Positions 1 to 15,879 of a stretch of 64,000 bases of DNA are shown here, piece after piece. A program made the position numbers and the translations under genes. Position 1 is the first letter of the stretch, and the number at the start of each line of letters is the position of its first letter. The stretch is from NCBI GenBank assembly GCA_026874595.1, contig CM049307.1:50209178-50273177 (forward strand). The letters run 5' to 3'. The notes beneath the pieces were generated by a model. It was not told the origin of the DNA, ran no database searches, and was given only the letters and a program-made list of their open reading frames with translations. The DNA comes from Sipunculus nudus. Lineage: Eukaryota; Annelida; Sipuncula; Golfingiida; Sipunculidae.

Positions 1-129
1 GGATTTGGGACTGCTCCTTATGTAGCCAGATAATTCGACAGAAAGCGAGCCCAAAATCCTGGGACATCTCCGGGAAAAGGCTACTGCTCAGCCTGGGTGC
101 ATCGAGAGATTTTTCCTCCAAACCGATCG

Positions 130-216
130 AATATCTTGATTGGCAGGCTTCGGCGGACGCTGATTGGTTGCTCGCGGGTGACGTCATACGGGAACCGCAC
201 CCCCTGGCATATAAAT
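130..216 (+). promoter_or_regulatory. Core promoter of Pitx copy A
   Basis: Within 80 bp there are two inverted CCAAT boxes (ATTGG at 139-143 and 163-167), a full palindromic CRE (TGACGTCA, 179-186) and a TATA box (TATAAA, 210-215). Order and spacing fit a TATA-directed promoter on the + strand with transcription starting near 240. The surrounding sequence is far less AT-rich than the spacers. A second TATA-like motif (TATAAAAG, 385-392) could serve an alternative start. Assignment to Pitx copy A rests on orientation and proximity. Confidence 0.6.
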
Positions 217-1142
217 GAGCATCGGTCCATAAACCCGCAGTGCAATCTGTCACATTGTAACATATGGCGTCTTGGTTAATTCTGGGAACAGTAATTTCTC
301 CTTTGGGATCTCTAGGAAAGCTGACCCCCGGAAACATCACTTTCTATATTTTTAATGACTGGTCATCTCCGCTGTCCACAGAACTATAAAAGATCGTGAA
401 CGCGGCAGGCGGACTTCCTGGAATTTCTCGGCGGACTTGAGTCAGGTTCTTAAAGCGGCTCAGCTTGCACGCGTGGTGGCTAATCTTCGCCATCACCGCA
501 CTAATACAGTGGTGACTTTTAAAACGCACAAAAAATTCTTCCGTGCTTACAGCAGACGACAGCACGGATCATTCCGTAATATTTAGTCGGCGGGAATAAT
601 CATAAGATTTGGACTGACTGTTGAGAGGGATCAGCACCACAGATAATATCGGGCGTTTAATAATAAGACAAAGAACTCTAGAGATACCACTGAAGCAACT
701 GAGGCTTAACGGGCATCTCGGAGAAGAAAATTTATTCACCACAAAAACCCGTTCTGGCTCATATACGGTCATACCCGGCTTAAAGTCTATAAGAATTTGT
801 TGTCGATCGAACTGTTGAGTCTATGCGTCTTTATTCCAAGTGAAGATATATAAAATGGAAAGTACTTAGAGAAAATTTACGAAAAATATAATATATAAAA
901 TATTAATAAAACAGACGAGAAAAAAGTAAATTGGACAATTTAAAAGCAACTTGAGGAATTTATTTCATTTTCTGATAACGCAGATCAGAAAAGAGCGGGT
1001 CTGATTTTAGCAGATAATTTCTTCAGCGGAGGAGAAGAATAAATCGATTCTGCTTTATAACAAGTGGAATCAGAAGGGGCTGTATAAGTAACAGAAGAGA
1101 GAAAGTAGATTTACAGAGTTCAAGAACGGGACACGTAGAGCT
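217..1142 (+). other. 5' leader of Pitx copy A
   Basis: About 0.9 kb separates the TATA box from the proposed start codon. It is of fairly balanced composition to about 820 and AT-rich after that. It has no long reading frame in the gene's direction. It may be one long 5' UTR, or contain a leader intron: CAG trinucleotides at 981-983 and 1010-1013 could be acceptors, but the pyrimidine tracts are poor. Confidence 0.4.
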
Positions 1143-5438
<4,296 letters not shown>

Positions 5439-6115
5439 AGAAGGACTATATATAAAACCTATAATATTATATGATAACGGATATATACAAACTGACTCCC
5501 TTTTCCAAAGAACTGCTTTGCATTGCGAGAAGAATATATAGCAGAGATGGTTTAAATAATTTTAATATACTGCCAACAAAGACGCGGAGATAACGCGAGA
5601 GTGAGCATTCGAGCGAGACTGTATGAATGAGGAAGCGCGAGGCTGTGTATCATGGCAACCATATGTGAATAGTACTTATACCTTATTTTGAAATGCATAG
5701 AAATACATTGAAGGACTCCCAGTTCCACGTTACTCTATATTTGTGTATTTCTATGTTCCTATATGTATCCTTTATATAACACTGAGTTCAGTTTGACTGA
5801 TGAATTGAAATATGATGTATATATTTATTGACTGCATTTTGTGCCGGGTACATGTGCGATATCAATGCATTCCAGGTTACGGTAAGTTATTTAGTGAATG
5901 GTTAAGATTATATGTTAAATATAGGTTATCGGTTTTCGAATATCGATTATTCGAACCATCACATTCCGGAGGCCGACTTGAATGTTGGCATCATGATGTG
6001 ATCATTGACTTGAGTAGTTCTTTGCCGACTGTCTTGTTTCATTATGAATTTATCACTGTATATACGGTATGATATGTGATGTTGTGCTTGAATAAATTAA
6101 ATTTTAAAACTCATG
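5439..6115 (+). other. 3' UTR of Pitx copy A
   Basis: The region runs from the stop codon to just past AATAAA at 6091-6096. It has no coding signal, although a short frame at 5812-6072 is open by chance. Confidence 0.55.
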
Positions 6116-6131
6116 AAAAAATCGTTGTGTC
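6091..6131 (+). terminator. Polyadenylation signal of Pitx copy A
   Basis: AATAAA at 6091-6096 is followed about 25 bp later by a GU-rich element (TCGTTGTGTCC). This is the usual cleavage and polyadenylation arrangement, and it is the first canonical signal after the stop. Confidence 0.6.
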
Positions 6132-6185
6132 CATAATTATAGATATTTTTGCATGCATGTCTTGAACCATAAACAATTCTTTTTT

Positions 6186-6187
<2 letters not shown>

Positions 6188-6232
<45 letters not shown>

Positions 6233-6261
6233 AATAATGGTGTGTGTGTGTGTGTGTGTGT
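6188..6261. repeat. (TA)n plus (TG)n microsatellite
   Basis: A TA run of about 40 bp is followed by a TG run, just beyond the copy A polyadenylation site. Confidence 0.95.
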
Positions 6262-6719
6262 TGATATACGAAAGGTTGTCGATAATTGGCAACATGATTC
6301 TTACATAAATGTTTTTTATGTAGATATTGTTGATATATTTTAATAGTTTGCCTCTTATACAATATATGGACCTTAATACCTTCAATAGAAAAATACAATC
6401 AAAAAGAAAAATTAAACATGATTCTATTAAAGACCAACATTAGTTATAAGTATAGTGTTTAAATAATATCAGATAATGCGAGAAAAGTGTTTTGTAAATT
6501 TAAAATTGTAAATACACTCACTGATTTTGAAAATGCAGAGTTAAAGCAAAAAGTTCATCTTGCCGTCATATGAAAACAAATTAATGCAGATTGTCGACTT
6601 GAGGTGCATGCATATCCCTCTGATAAAAAAATGATGTTGCAAAGAATTAAATGAAGAAATCATTCTGCCGGTAAATGAATGAAACACTGATTCAAAATAT
6701 AAAACTTAATTTCATTTCA

Positions 6720-7030
6720 CTTGTTTCTGTTTAATTCTAGGATTTAAATTCTCACCGCATCCGAATACCGATTGTGAAACGGTGATAATCTCCTTTCGTC
6801 TGTCCTTTCGTGCGTCCGCGTTATCGTTCTCATGTTACATATAATACCTCAAAAATATTACTCAGGTACATCTATTAATTTTTTAATTTAAACATCTATT
6901 GCTTATCTTTACTTCATTGCATGGGTTTAAGTGACGTTGAATTGACGGATTTTACTATATAATAACAGGAGCTGGGATCTGTTAATCCGGTTATACGCAT
7001 TCTAAGAAGGCGGATTAAAGTCAAATAAAC
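6720..7030. promoter_or_regulatory. Candidate regulatory block with paired Lys50-homeodomain sites
   Basis: This block has more balanced composition than the spacer around it. It contains TAATCC at 6983-6988 and, 24 bp on, GGATTA at 7012-7017, giving inverted sites of the kind bound by Pitx. Function is inferred from composition and motifs only. Confidence 0.3.
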
Positions 7031-7053
7031 TTCTTAACGTAAAGCTAAATCAG

Positions 7054-7056
<3 letters not shown>

Positions 7057-7100
<44 letters not shown>
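7057..7100. repeat. (TA)n microsatellite
   Basis: An uninterrupted TA run. Confidence 0.95.
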
Positions 7101-7103
<3 letters not shown>

Positions 7104-7139
7104 GCAAACACACATAAGAGAGGAAAAGGGATGTATGGA

Positions 7140-8400
7140 ATATTTTATTTGGCTTAAGCAGAACATCCAGGAAGTGTAAACTGTGCATATACGTCCTTTA
7201 TACTTGTTACAACATGCTGTAACTATTTATCAAACCACTCAGCTGGAGATATGATGATAAGGCAAAGAATTTTTAGAATTCTATATAGATTTCTAGAATT
7301 GCCAGAATTTTATCCTTTTGTAACACAGGGACCTACACAGCAGCACATGGTCGAGCTGACAGGGAAAAAGATGGGTAGATGTATAAGGAATAAAGGACAT
7401 TGTGAGATTGTTGTGTTGTTACAAGTTTATACTTTATATAAACATATTTGCAGTAATGCAAAACCCAAAATTACTGGTGTAGGCCATTTTGATGGAGATC
7501 ATTGCCATATTATACTATATTATATATGAAACTGAGTAAGTCCCATCGAATACACAAAGGAACACTAGCTTATACACATTTTGACTCCGGCTGAAAGTTT
7601 GCATAATATAAAACAGGTGGTTCAGAAGCCTAAACAAAAGCGAGACCTCAGGTGCGAACCATGTTCAAGAAAAATACACCGCGGGGAACTTTGGTAGCTC
7701 TAAGAGCGTGAGGAGGGTCCTTTAAGCGTGATGATATTGATAGATGGAGCTATCTGATGTCGCTGGACGGAGGAAGATGGGTGATCTTGGAGTGGTATCT
7801 TATATTACCATCAAAGCCGAACGTATTCCGAACGGTCCGTTAAGTGGGTTATCACGGCAGGATCGGGGTCTGTCCGCGCCGGAGGAGGCCAGAAGTGTCC
7901 CTAGGAACTTTAACACAAACCCGTGCGGATTAATTAGACATCACTTAGTATGTAGTGCATTATGTCGCTGGGCCTCCGTATTCATCCGCGCCTCTTTGGT
8001 CCTTGTCAACAGAATCCACAGAGAAGGTCTTCAGTCGTTCGCAGATGAAAACAAATTACACAGAAACTTGGGTCCATTTGTCATGCCGAAGTGAGCGGGT
8101 GTGCCGACTGCCGGAATATCCCTGGACCACTGCGCAATCCGACCACTATTAAGTGTGAATTACCCGACTTAGTTCAGGCTGATCGCCGATCTGGAAAATA
8201 AGAGACTCCGAACACTGAGGACAACCGGAGCATAACCCTGATGTATCCCGGAGCACTGAACTGACTAATGTCCATCGCCGGGGGGAGGGAGGGACGGAGG
8301 CAAAAGGAAGGGGACGGGAAGTTTTTACTTGGAGCATACAGCTCTTCTGTATCTTTTTGAATAGGCAACATGGCCTCTAGGGGGCACCACATGTACGGTA
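7140..8400. other. Non-coding block of mixed composition
   Basis: About 1.2 kb of mostly unique, moderately GC-balanced sequence. The frames here (for example 7744-8094) lack recognisable domains and look like chance openings. AATCCACA, a FoxH1-type octamer, lies at 8013-8020. It could hold regulatory elements or a degraded repeat. Confidence 0.3.
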
Positions 8401-9082
8401 TGTGGTCGAAGATAAATGCATTACACTATATATAGTATGATGCATGGTGTAACGTTAGTGTACATTATGCATTCCGGCCTTCAGATTTATATGTATAGAT
8501 ATAATATTTGATTTACCAATATGCAATGATCATATAGCTATCTTACTTTAGACGTCCATTTGTAATACACATGAATAATAAAAACCTGATTTCCAGGTCC
8601 GCTGTCTTAAAATCGGAAGTACATATAAATATAGATCCAATGTATAATCGGGAATATATCTATGTAGATGCAATGTATATAAATGCAGCGAAAGAAATAT
8701 ACCCCAGCACATTACACACTTAAGACTACACATGCACACAGGAAAGGCTAGACATATATAAGGGGGGACAAAAGCTACAGGATATATATAAATCCATTTA
8801 TTGTCTTGACAGATGTTATTTCAATAAGACCATAAATTGTATGCAAATATATATAAAACATTTACCAAAAGGTTAAACATATGTTATGATAAATCTTTCA
8901 TGATTTATTGGGTCGGATACCTTGCTAAAATCAAGAAAAAACTATTGGCATATCAACTGTACCTTAATATAAGAAAACCGTCAATTTTTTGTCAAATAGT
9001 TTAGCGACATAAATTAGCTTACCCTTGTCAGAATATATACATCCACCTGCAGGTTGCTGAAAACACAACATGCAGGTAAACA
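8400..9082. other. AT-rich spacer
   Basis: AT-rich spacer with no gene and no clear repeat structure. Confidence 0.5.
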
Positions 9083-9303
9083 GGGGCCTTGACTGTCGAG
9101 GGGTAAAACGCTTGGCTCTCTCCGCTGGCGACCCGGGTTCGATCCCCGGTGTGCCATGAGAGTGGGTTGTAGTTGCCCGTCCAAGACCAGTGGTTTTCTC
9201 CTGTTTCCTCCACCCCTATACAGTCTACCGAACGCCATTATCTGAGCCATGGAGAGTGCCTTGATTAGTTTAATAACTATTTGTACAATCCATGTAAAAT
9301 AAA
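9083..9303 (+). mobile_element. tRNA-derived SINE, family 1, copy 1
   Basis: A tRNA-like head holds a good polymerase III box B (GGTTCGATCC, 9136-9145). It is followed by a body (AGAGTGGGTTG...CCGTCCAAG...TTTCCTCCACC) and an A-rich end at AAAATAAATAA. A second copy in the same orientation at 23926-24141 matches through head, body and 3' end, so this is a dispersed element and not a tRNA gene. Confidence 0.8.
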
Positions 9304-9515
9304 TAAGTTTATATTTTAACAGTTGTATATTGTATGTGAAATGATTTATGTATATCTTTTCTTTCCAGAATCGTTTTCATGCAAGACTTAACCGTGCAGT
9401 GGGGACGACGAAAGGAAGGTATACATGATGGACCAAAGTGAACAGTGGGGTGCATGGAGCATCCGAGGCATCAGTGAGTTAAGCTCTATATAAAGTGGTA
9501 CCTTTGCATATGATA

Positions 9516-9676
9516 CAGTGGAAGCTGTCTAAAAGACCACCTGTCTATTAAGACCACCCCTGAATGATCCGAAATCAATCACATTGGTTATAACTGACCT
9601 GTCGAATAAGACCAACTTTGAATTAAGACCTCGTATGGTTTGTCCCACGGTTGGTCTTATTACACAGGTTTTACTG
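9516..9676. mobile_element. Small terminal-inverted-repeat element (MITE-like)
   Basis: The left end (CAGTGGAAGCTGTCTAAAAG) is an imperfect inverted copy of the right end (GGTCTTATTACACAGGTTTT then ACTG). The GACCA motif recurs in both orientations inside. At 161 bp with no coding capacity it fits a non-autonomous DNA transposon. No clean target-site duplication is visible, so its superfamily is open. Confidence 0.6.
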
Positions 9677-9714
9677 CATGTTTTTCAAACATGAATTGTC
9701 CGTATATTTAGAAT

Positions 9715-9855
<141 letters not shown>

Positions 9856-10391
9856 AGAGAGAGAGGCCGGCCTATTAATATAATAAAAGTTCAAGGGATA
9901 CACAGCGCAATATGTCCCTTTAATGATGGATCATGCAGTTTGGTCAGTCAGTCTGGATATATATACTATAGTATATGTTCAACCGCACGAATTGTTACTC
10001 ACACATGCACCCATTAATTATACTGCAGCCAGGAGGCCTTACATCTTTTTTTATCGTTATTAGGTGGTTATAAGTGCACATGGTTGATCTGTCGGTTAGC
10101 AATTTAATCAAAAAGTTGTGAACAAATTTAAAGAAATTGCTTGAGGGTTAGAGTATAACACTCATGAAACGGTCCATTAAATTATGGGGGTAAACCTGCT
10201 CACCATAATATGTTTTCAGGGGATTCTACGTATTTATCATTGTATTTATCCCGGCCGACGGCCATAATTATTATAACAGGGAATAAGGGGGGCATTAATT
10301 CGTTCTGGGGAGCTGAGCTTACCTGTGATTCAACCATGGCGGCCGTGAACCGTGATATTCTATTGTATACAAGCACCTTTCTGTGACATAT

Positions 10392-11280
10392 TGTTACAAG
10401 TGCCCCTTTTTATTGTGTGCAGCAGTCTTACAGATGATTGTTTTATTGTGCACACGGATGTTCCATGTGTTGTTGGCATTTTGTTTGTGTGCCACGCGTA
10501 TCTCGTGTTGTAGCGTCCTCCCCTGGCCGGTTGTTGCACTCTCAGTTTAATCCGTACTGGTTGAACTCTCGTTGTCATGCTAGCTTGGGGCTTTCTCGCC
10601 TGGCCGAGTCAGGCAGGCTGGCTTGTAAACCCTAGTATGTAGAGACACAGCCATGTTTTTCTAGTATGTGCTTTGAACGTGTGTACTGTGTTAGATTCTT
10701 TAGCTTGTTCGAGAAATGGAAAATTCTCGGTTTGAGGTAAAAAGTTATTTAAGAGGCTATGTTTTAGAACCGATAGAGGTGACAGAAAATTCCAGCGGAC
10801 ACGGAAGCGTGTTAGTCAGTGTGTGGGACCTATCCAATTATCGAGTTATTCTACTATTACTAACACTTTACAATTTAGTGCTGCCTGTCTCAAGTTTACT
10901 TTCGGGAGAGTTATAAGAGCTTTACATTGGACTGTTATTCTCCGAGAGAATTTGTGTGAACTGTTCGTCCGGCTTATACATTTTAAAGGACTTATCGCTG
11001 TGACAGTGGTGGCAACCAGGTACTGTGCACTTTGTTTATTTTACTGTGAGATTGTATTGATTTGTTGTTATACTGCCGTTGATTTAGTGTATTGTAATGT
11101 TAGGGTTGTTTTAAAAATAAATTATGGTTATTTGTTAACAATAAAACCACTGACTTCTTTATTCATTCCCCTAGACATTTCACGCTGCCTAGTGTTACAG
11201 AATCTGATTTTATTTTATCTCCTTGACAAAATTTATGTTCATCACGCATACGTGATCTGTTGATATTAGGTTCCGTAACA
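10392..11280 (+). mobile_element. Possible solo LTR or LTR-retrotransposon remnant
   Basis: The segment begins TGTTAC and ends GTAACA (perfect 6-bp inverted ends of the TG...CA type). It holds two AATAAA signals (11116-11121, 11140-11145) in its right third. I found no matching 5-bp target duplication, so the call is weak. An alternative reading puts an LTR end at TGTGACA (10999-11005), followed by a primer-binding-like TGGTGGCAACC. Frames at 10716-11263 show no retroviral-type domain. Confidence 0.25.
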
Positions 11281-11666
11281 TTATACATATATTTAATTCA
11301 CTAAAGTGGGCATATAAACATGTCATCTCTGCATGAGCAATTCTCATTCTTTCATTAATTATAGCTTTTTATTCGTTTATTCGGGTGTTTCATCAATCAG
11401 TGTATATTGATATATGTTTCAAGGATTTTTTTTTATTTAATGCTAAATCTTGGTATTATGTTCATTTAAATACCTATCTGTAAACAATATAGTCAAATTA
11501 CTGTTTCTTTAACCTCCATATTTTATCAGTGTTTACTACATGTAAAGAACTAATATGATAGCATAAGAATTAATAACAGGTCATCTATATATAATGGACG
11601 GAACGTCCTCATATTCACATATACCCTCCGTTTGGCAATTTGATATATGCAGTATAACATCAGGAC

Positions 11667-12050
11667 CAACCGGCTTCTGTGGCTCAGGGGTATGCAGGGC
11701 ACAAAGCCGGGATATTGTGAGTTTGAATCTCAGCCGAGGCTGTGATAGTTATTACGGCCGGGCCCTACCAGGGGTGAGCGCTCTGCTGTTTGAAGGGGAG
11801 ACTGTGCCCAACATTCGTGGTTCACTCACAAACGAGTGCGCCTTTCGGGGGATCCTCGGTATGATGACCCAGCTTGGGGATGACACACATCCAGGACCCG
11901 CAAGAGTGATATACACCGAGCCTGGTGGACACCAGGATTATCGCGTGTAAGCCCCTGTTACTTAGTCCGACACCGGAATCGAATTCTGCAGATGTACATA
12001 TACCTATAGTTATGCACGCATTAAAAAATGGCAGCGGTAACCTCCACCAA
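11667..12050 (+). mobile_element. tRNA-derived SINE, family 2, copy 1
   Basis: The head reads CTGTGGCTCAGGGGTATGCAG (box A-like) and then GAGTTTGAATCTC (box B-like). A body containing GGGTGAGCGCTCTGC and CCTCGGT follows, and the end reads GGTAACCTCCACCAAAAAAA. The same blocks occur in the same order on the other strand at 31725-32152, which defines a family of about 0.4 kb. It differs from family 1 in head and body. Confidence 0.72.
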
Positions 12051-12449
12051 AAAAATTTTGGAAAAAGAAACCCATCAGGACCACAGTAATTACTGCCAGT
12101 CGTTATAAGGGTGGCGGTTGATCGAGGCTAAAAATTTGGCAAAAGGTTTATAACATATAAGCATTTTTTTCTACGCCATTTTTCATATTGTTCACATACT
12201 AATTATAATAATATAATTATTATTATTGCTTTAAATCATCGCGGCCTAGACAGTACAATGCATGCGGCTTTTATATTTGGTGATAAGCGAATTTGGCGAA
12301 TGCCTGGTTGGCAAATAAACGATGCTGTAGCGTATTCATTTAATACAATAATAATTCATTTTTTTATGATTTACATGATTTTCTTAAGCAGACATTTTTT
12401 TCAGAATCTATACGCCTACACATTCTAAGTTATCATTATTTGTAAGTTT

Positions 12450-13440
12450 CGTGAACTTTAGACCCATTGCTACATAGAACATTATCGAAGGAGCTCAAAG
12501 TCTCTACAAAGGTTGTGTGAGACTATAGCTGGGTTTTGTCTGTGGTCGCTCAGTTCTGCATGCATGGAGTTTCTGTTATAAGAAGTCCGCTCGGGCCGGG
12601 AGGATCATTGCATCTCCAACCACAACACAGGGCAAATCGGGGCCGCCTCATCAATGTGTAGTTATATCATTCCATTTCGTCAATGCACGCCGTTTAATGA
12701 GAGAATGCCCATGGAGACAGCCCGCCAGTCCACGCGGCACAGCCTAACGGATGGAGAACGTAGATAGATGGGTCGACTCAATCATACAATAGCCAGAGCC
12801 CCTCCCTAAGCCCGGCCGGCAAATCTCGGGTGGGGCGCAATCTAAAGACCCCTAGGGTCCCTAAATTGCCCAGGCTGATGGCATTCATGATACGGAGAAA
12901 CTGTGATTGACCCAACCTTTTTGTTGCAGCAATTCCGAGTGATAAAGGTTAATTTACTAGTATGCGCAAGCACAATGTAGGAAAGCACCGAAACGCCCTT
13001 AAAGGAACCTTTCCCAATACGGCCACTCCCCGAACAGATTGAGGGTTTAGTCCTGCTGAAAGTTGGGGATGCGGATTGGATTGTGGACGAAGTGACACGG
13101 GCTTTCCTCGGGATCGACTACAGTTAGAATAATCTCAGAGAGGGGGTTAAGCTGTATTGCGGGACAAACGCAACTCCGAGTCTAATCAGACACCTCTTTC
13201 AATTTGTAATCCCAGAAAAAGATAGGACATGTACTTAAAAGTGACAATTTCTTACTAATGCATGGCGTGCTATGGCGCAGACATTGGCGGGCTTGAGAAG
13301 GTGTACAGGTAATTCCTGTAATAGAAAGATAGCTGATACTCGTGATGACGCGACCTCTCTCGCGCTGCCAAAGCCAACTCCGCGGATTTATCTGACTGAC
13401 TTTTACATAGAACAGGATCCGAGCTGTCAATTTGCACCTT
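12450..13440. promoter_or_regulatory. Candidate regulatory block in the gene desert
   Basis: About 1 kb of balanced, apparently unique sequence between AT-rich spacers, with no convincing coding frame. Such islands around developmental genes are often conserved enhancers; that is inference here. Confidence 0.3.
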
Positions 13441-14125
13441 AATGTAAAAGGAGGCTGCCTTGTCGTTCGGTATATATGTCCGACATAACTGATTCTTTGA
13501 GAAACTGACTCATATACAGTTACCTAAGACCATGCAATCAACCGTGTTTATGAAATAATTTTAAATTTCTTTGCATTCTCTCATGATATTTGAATTTAAT
13601 TGTCAATTTATTCATGCAGTTACATTTCCTTGTGTAGTTCTTTTATTCTTCTTCTATGAAACAATTTAACCATACGTAGATAAATGTGTATTCAATTGTA
13701 TGATGCAATGTTAAAGGGGTCCAATCACCGATAATGCAGGTTGTAAAAACACGAAAAATAGCTTCTTCCCTTTAAAATAAATTGGTACCTGCAAAATAAT
13801 GCCATAATATTATTTGCTTACTCCTGTTAACGATAGATTACCGTGGACCGGGCGCGATCACAGGTTTCAACATAAACATAGCGCCTGCATCGCCCGGGCC
13901 ACAACACGTGTCGGTCATGAGATACCTTGACTGACTTGGCCCAAAGATATAGTACATGTTTACACTGGCTGAAACATCGCGTGAATTGGTTCACAATCGG
14001 ACCTCCGGTCAGGCGATCCTTAAATTGTTATGGTAAACAGAAACACGTGGGCTGTGTTTATCAACACACAGAGTCATAACAAGGTGTTAAACAGCCGTAT
14101 ATGGAGGTCCAGATTTTATGTTTTT
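13440..14125. other. Spacer with a GC-richer patch at 13830-14100
   Basis: AT-rich spacer with a GC-richer patch. The start (TTAAAGGGGTCCAATCAC, near 13712) resembles TTAAAGGGGCCCAAACACC near 40721 and may mark a dispersed repeat. No gene is seen. Confidence 0.35.
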
Positions 14126-14700
14126 GAGGGGGGGGGGGGGGGGCTGGCACATCAGAGGAAAGGTCATGGGTGTGGTGAAGTATATTAATTTATCCAATAA
14201 TAAAAAAATAGTCAGTCAGCTTATTTGAAAAGTACAAAAGGATAGTACAAAAGGATATATATATAAATGTAAATTATTCTGTATTCAGTTTCACAGGGCA
14301 ACAATAGTTGAACTAATTACACTTAAAATGTTATTGATAACAGTCTACCTACATTATATATATATATATATATATATATAATTACATATAGGTACATATA
14401 TGTGTATGTTTTTATAGATTTAGAATTACTGGATTATTTAAATTTAATTTTTTCCAATGGAAATGTTTAAATCTTTAAAGACTATATAAAGTATTCTTTC
14501 ATATACAGATGTAAGATTCATATTCTTGTTTTTCCAATGTTAGTTTATAATAAAGTGAAATATTTTTGGATGTTGACCATATAAATGACTAGCATTACTA
14601 ACACATAAATTATATATAGGGTCTTCATATTCCGTATTACTTGTTGTACTCCTATTGTACCCACCAAATATATACATATATATAGGATACTATCGAATGC
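14126..14700. other. AT-rich spacer with G-run and (TA)n
   Basis: A G homopolymer lies near 14130-14143 and a TA run at 14356-14380. Nothing coding is seen. Confidence 0.6.
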
Positions 14701-15030
14701 AATGTGATACACACGCTTGATACCGGACATCAAAGAGAAGTCGCTAATCACGGCCGTAATCCTCGGTGTCCAATGACCACTGTTTGGTCACGACTCGTTC
14801 GGGAGTCAGAGGCGAGCAAATTTATTCAAGAAATGAGACAGCGATGCCAATACACTGTATCTATACTGATCCTCCTGGGCGCAAGACTTTGTTCCATGTT
14901 TATGTCAAATTGTAATAGGAGAAGATGCCAGTCTATACAAACATTGGATAGACGCGAAAGGACACCCATCCCCTCGCTTGTTCTCGGTCAGCTCTCGATC
15001 ACATGTTTATACAGCGGGATCTGAGAATCG
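14700..15030. other. Short balanced-composition block
   Basis: About 330 bp of balanced sequence. An open frame at 14704-15024 has no recognisable domain and no clear splice or promoter context. It could be a regulatory island or a lone degraded exon. Confidence 0.25.
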
Positions 15031-15209
15031 TCTGTATGTGAGGATGAATGTATTGGGAAATGTAAATAAACATGTGTATTTGTTCTATCCCAGATGCTCA
15101 AATGGATAACCAGCACTTTTAAATATACAAACAGACAAAATAAATAAGTCATCTCTGTCGTTTTTGGAGACTCCTTAAACAGTCTTTAATGTGCGTGTAT
15201 TGCAACTTT

Positions 15210-15243
<34 letters not shown>

Positions 15244-15387
15244 CATATATATATACATATATATATATGATTGTATGTATATGCATGTATATATATAAAA
15301 ATATATAAACCTGAAAAAAATTCTCTACAATTTTTTACTAAAAGTAGACTGATAAAACAGTTTTATGTGCGTGAATAGCAAATTTTT

Positions 15388-15455
<68 letters not shown>

Positions 15456-15463
15456 TGTGTGTG
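15210..15463. repeat. Cluster of (TA)n and (GT)n microsatellites
   Basis: TA-rich runs lie at 15210-15269, then TA passing into GT at 15392-15463. Confidence 0.95.
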
Positions 15464-15879
15464 TTTTCCGGTACTTTATACAAAATTTGTTACCTGTGTG
15501 TGTGCAATGTGTCTGGGTGCATGTACATGTATATATATATATATAGCTCAAAACCTATATACCGGTATATGTAACACAAAGTCGTATATATTATATATAC
15601 TTATTATAAATTAAATATCTAATGCCTTACGTAAAAACATCGATAAGAAATCTTGTGGCTTTACGAATGTCGTGAAAAAAGTCTATGATAGTGGGGAAGT
15701 CGTAATAAAGTATACGTGTATGCAGGCCATTGCCACTGAATGTATTAACTATATATACATGCATGCTGACTGAGGACTCCTTCCATTTCTCAGTTTCCAG
15801 CAGGGGAAAAATCCAAAATTTCACATGGCCTTGAAATCCGTCTTTTCAAACTTACAAGATGAATTTCCAGGAATTTTCA

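Noticed and set aside
7744-8094. 116-codon frame on the + strand
   Set aside because: No domain and no splice or promoter context. It overlaps another open frame and fits chance in balanced sequence.
9083-9160. Possible tRNA gene (box B present)
   Set aside because: The head lacks a complete cloverleaf, is followed by a SINE body, and has a second dispersed copy at 23926.
10823-11263. 146-codon frame on the + strand
   Set aside because: Hydrophobic, T-rich translation with no domain; it lies in a region that may be LTR-derived.
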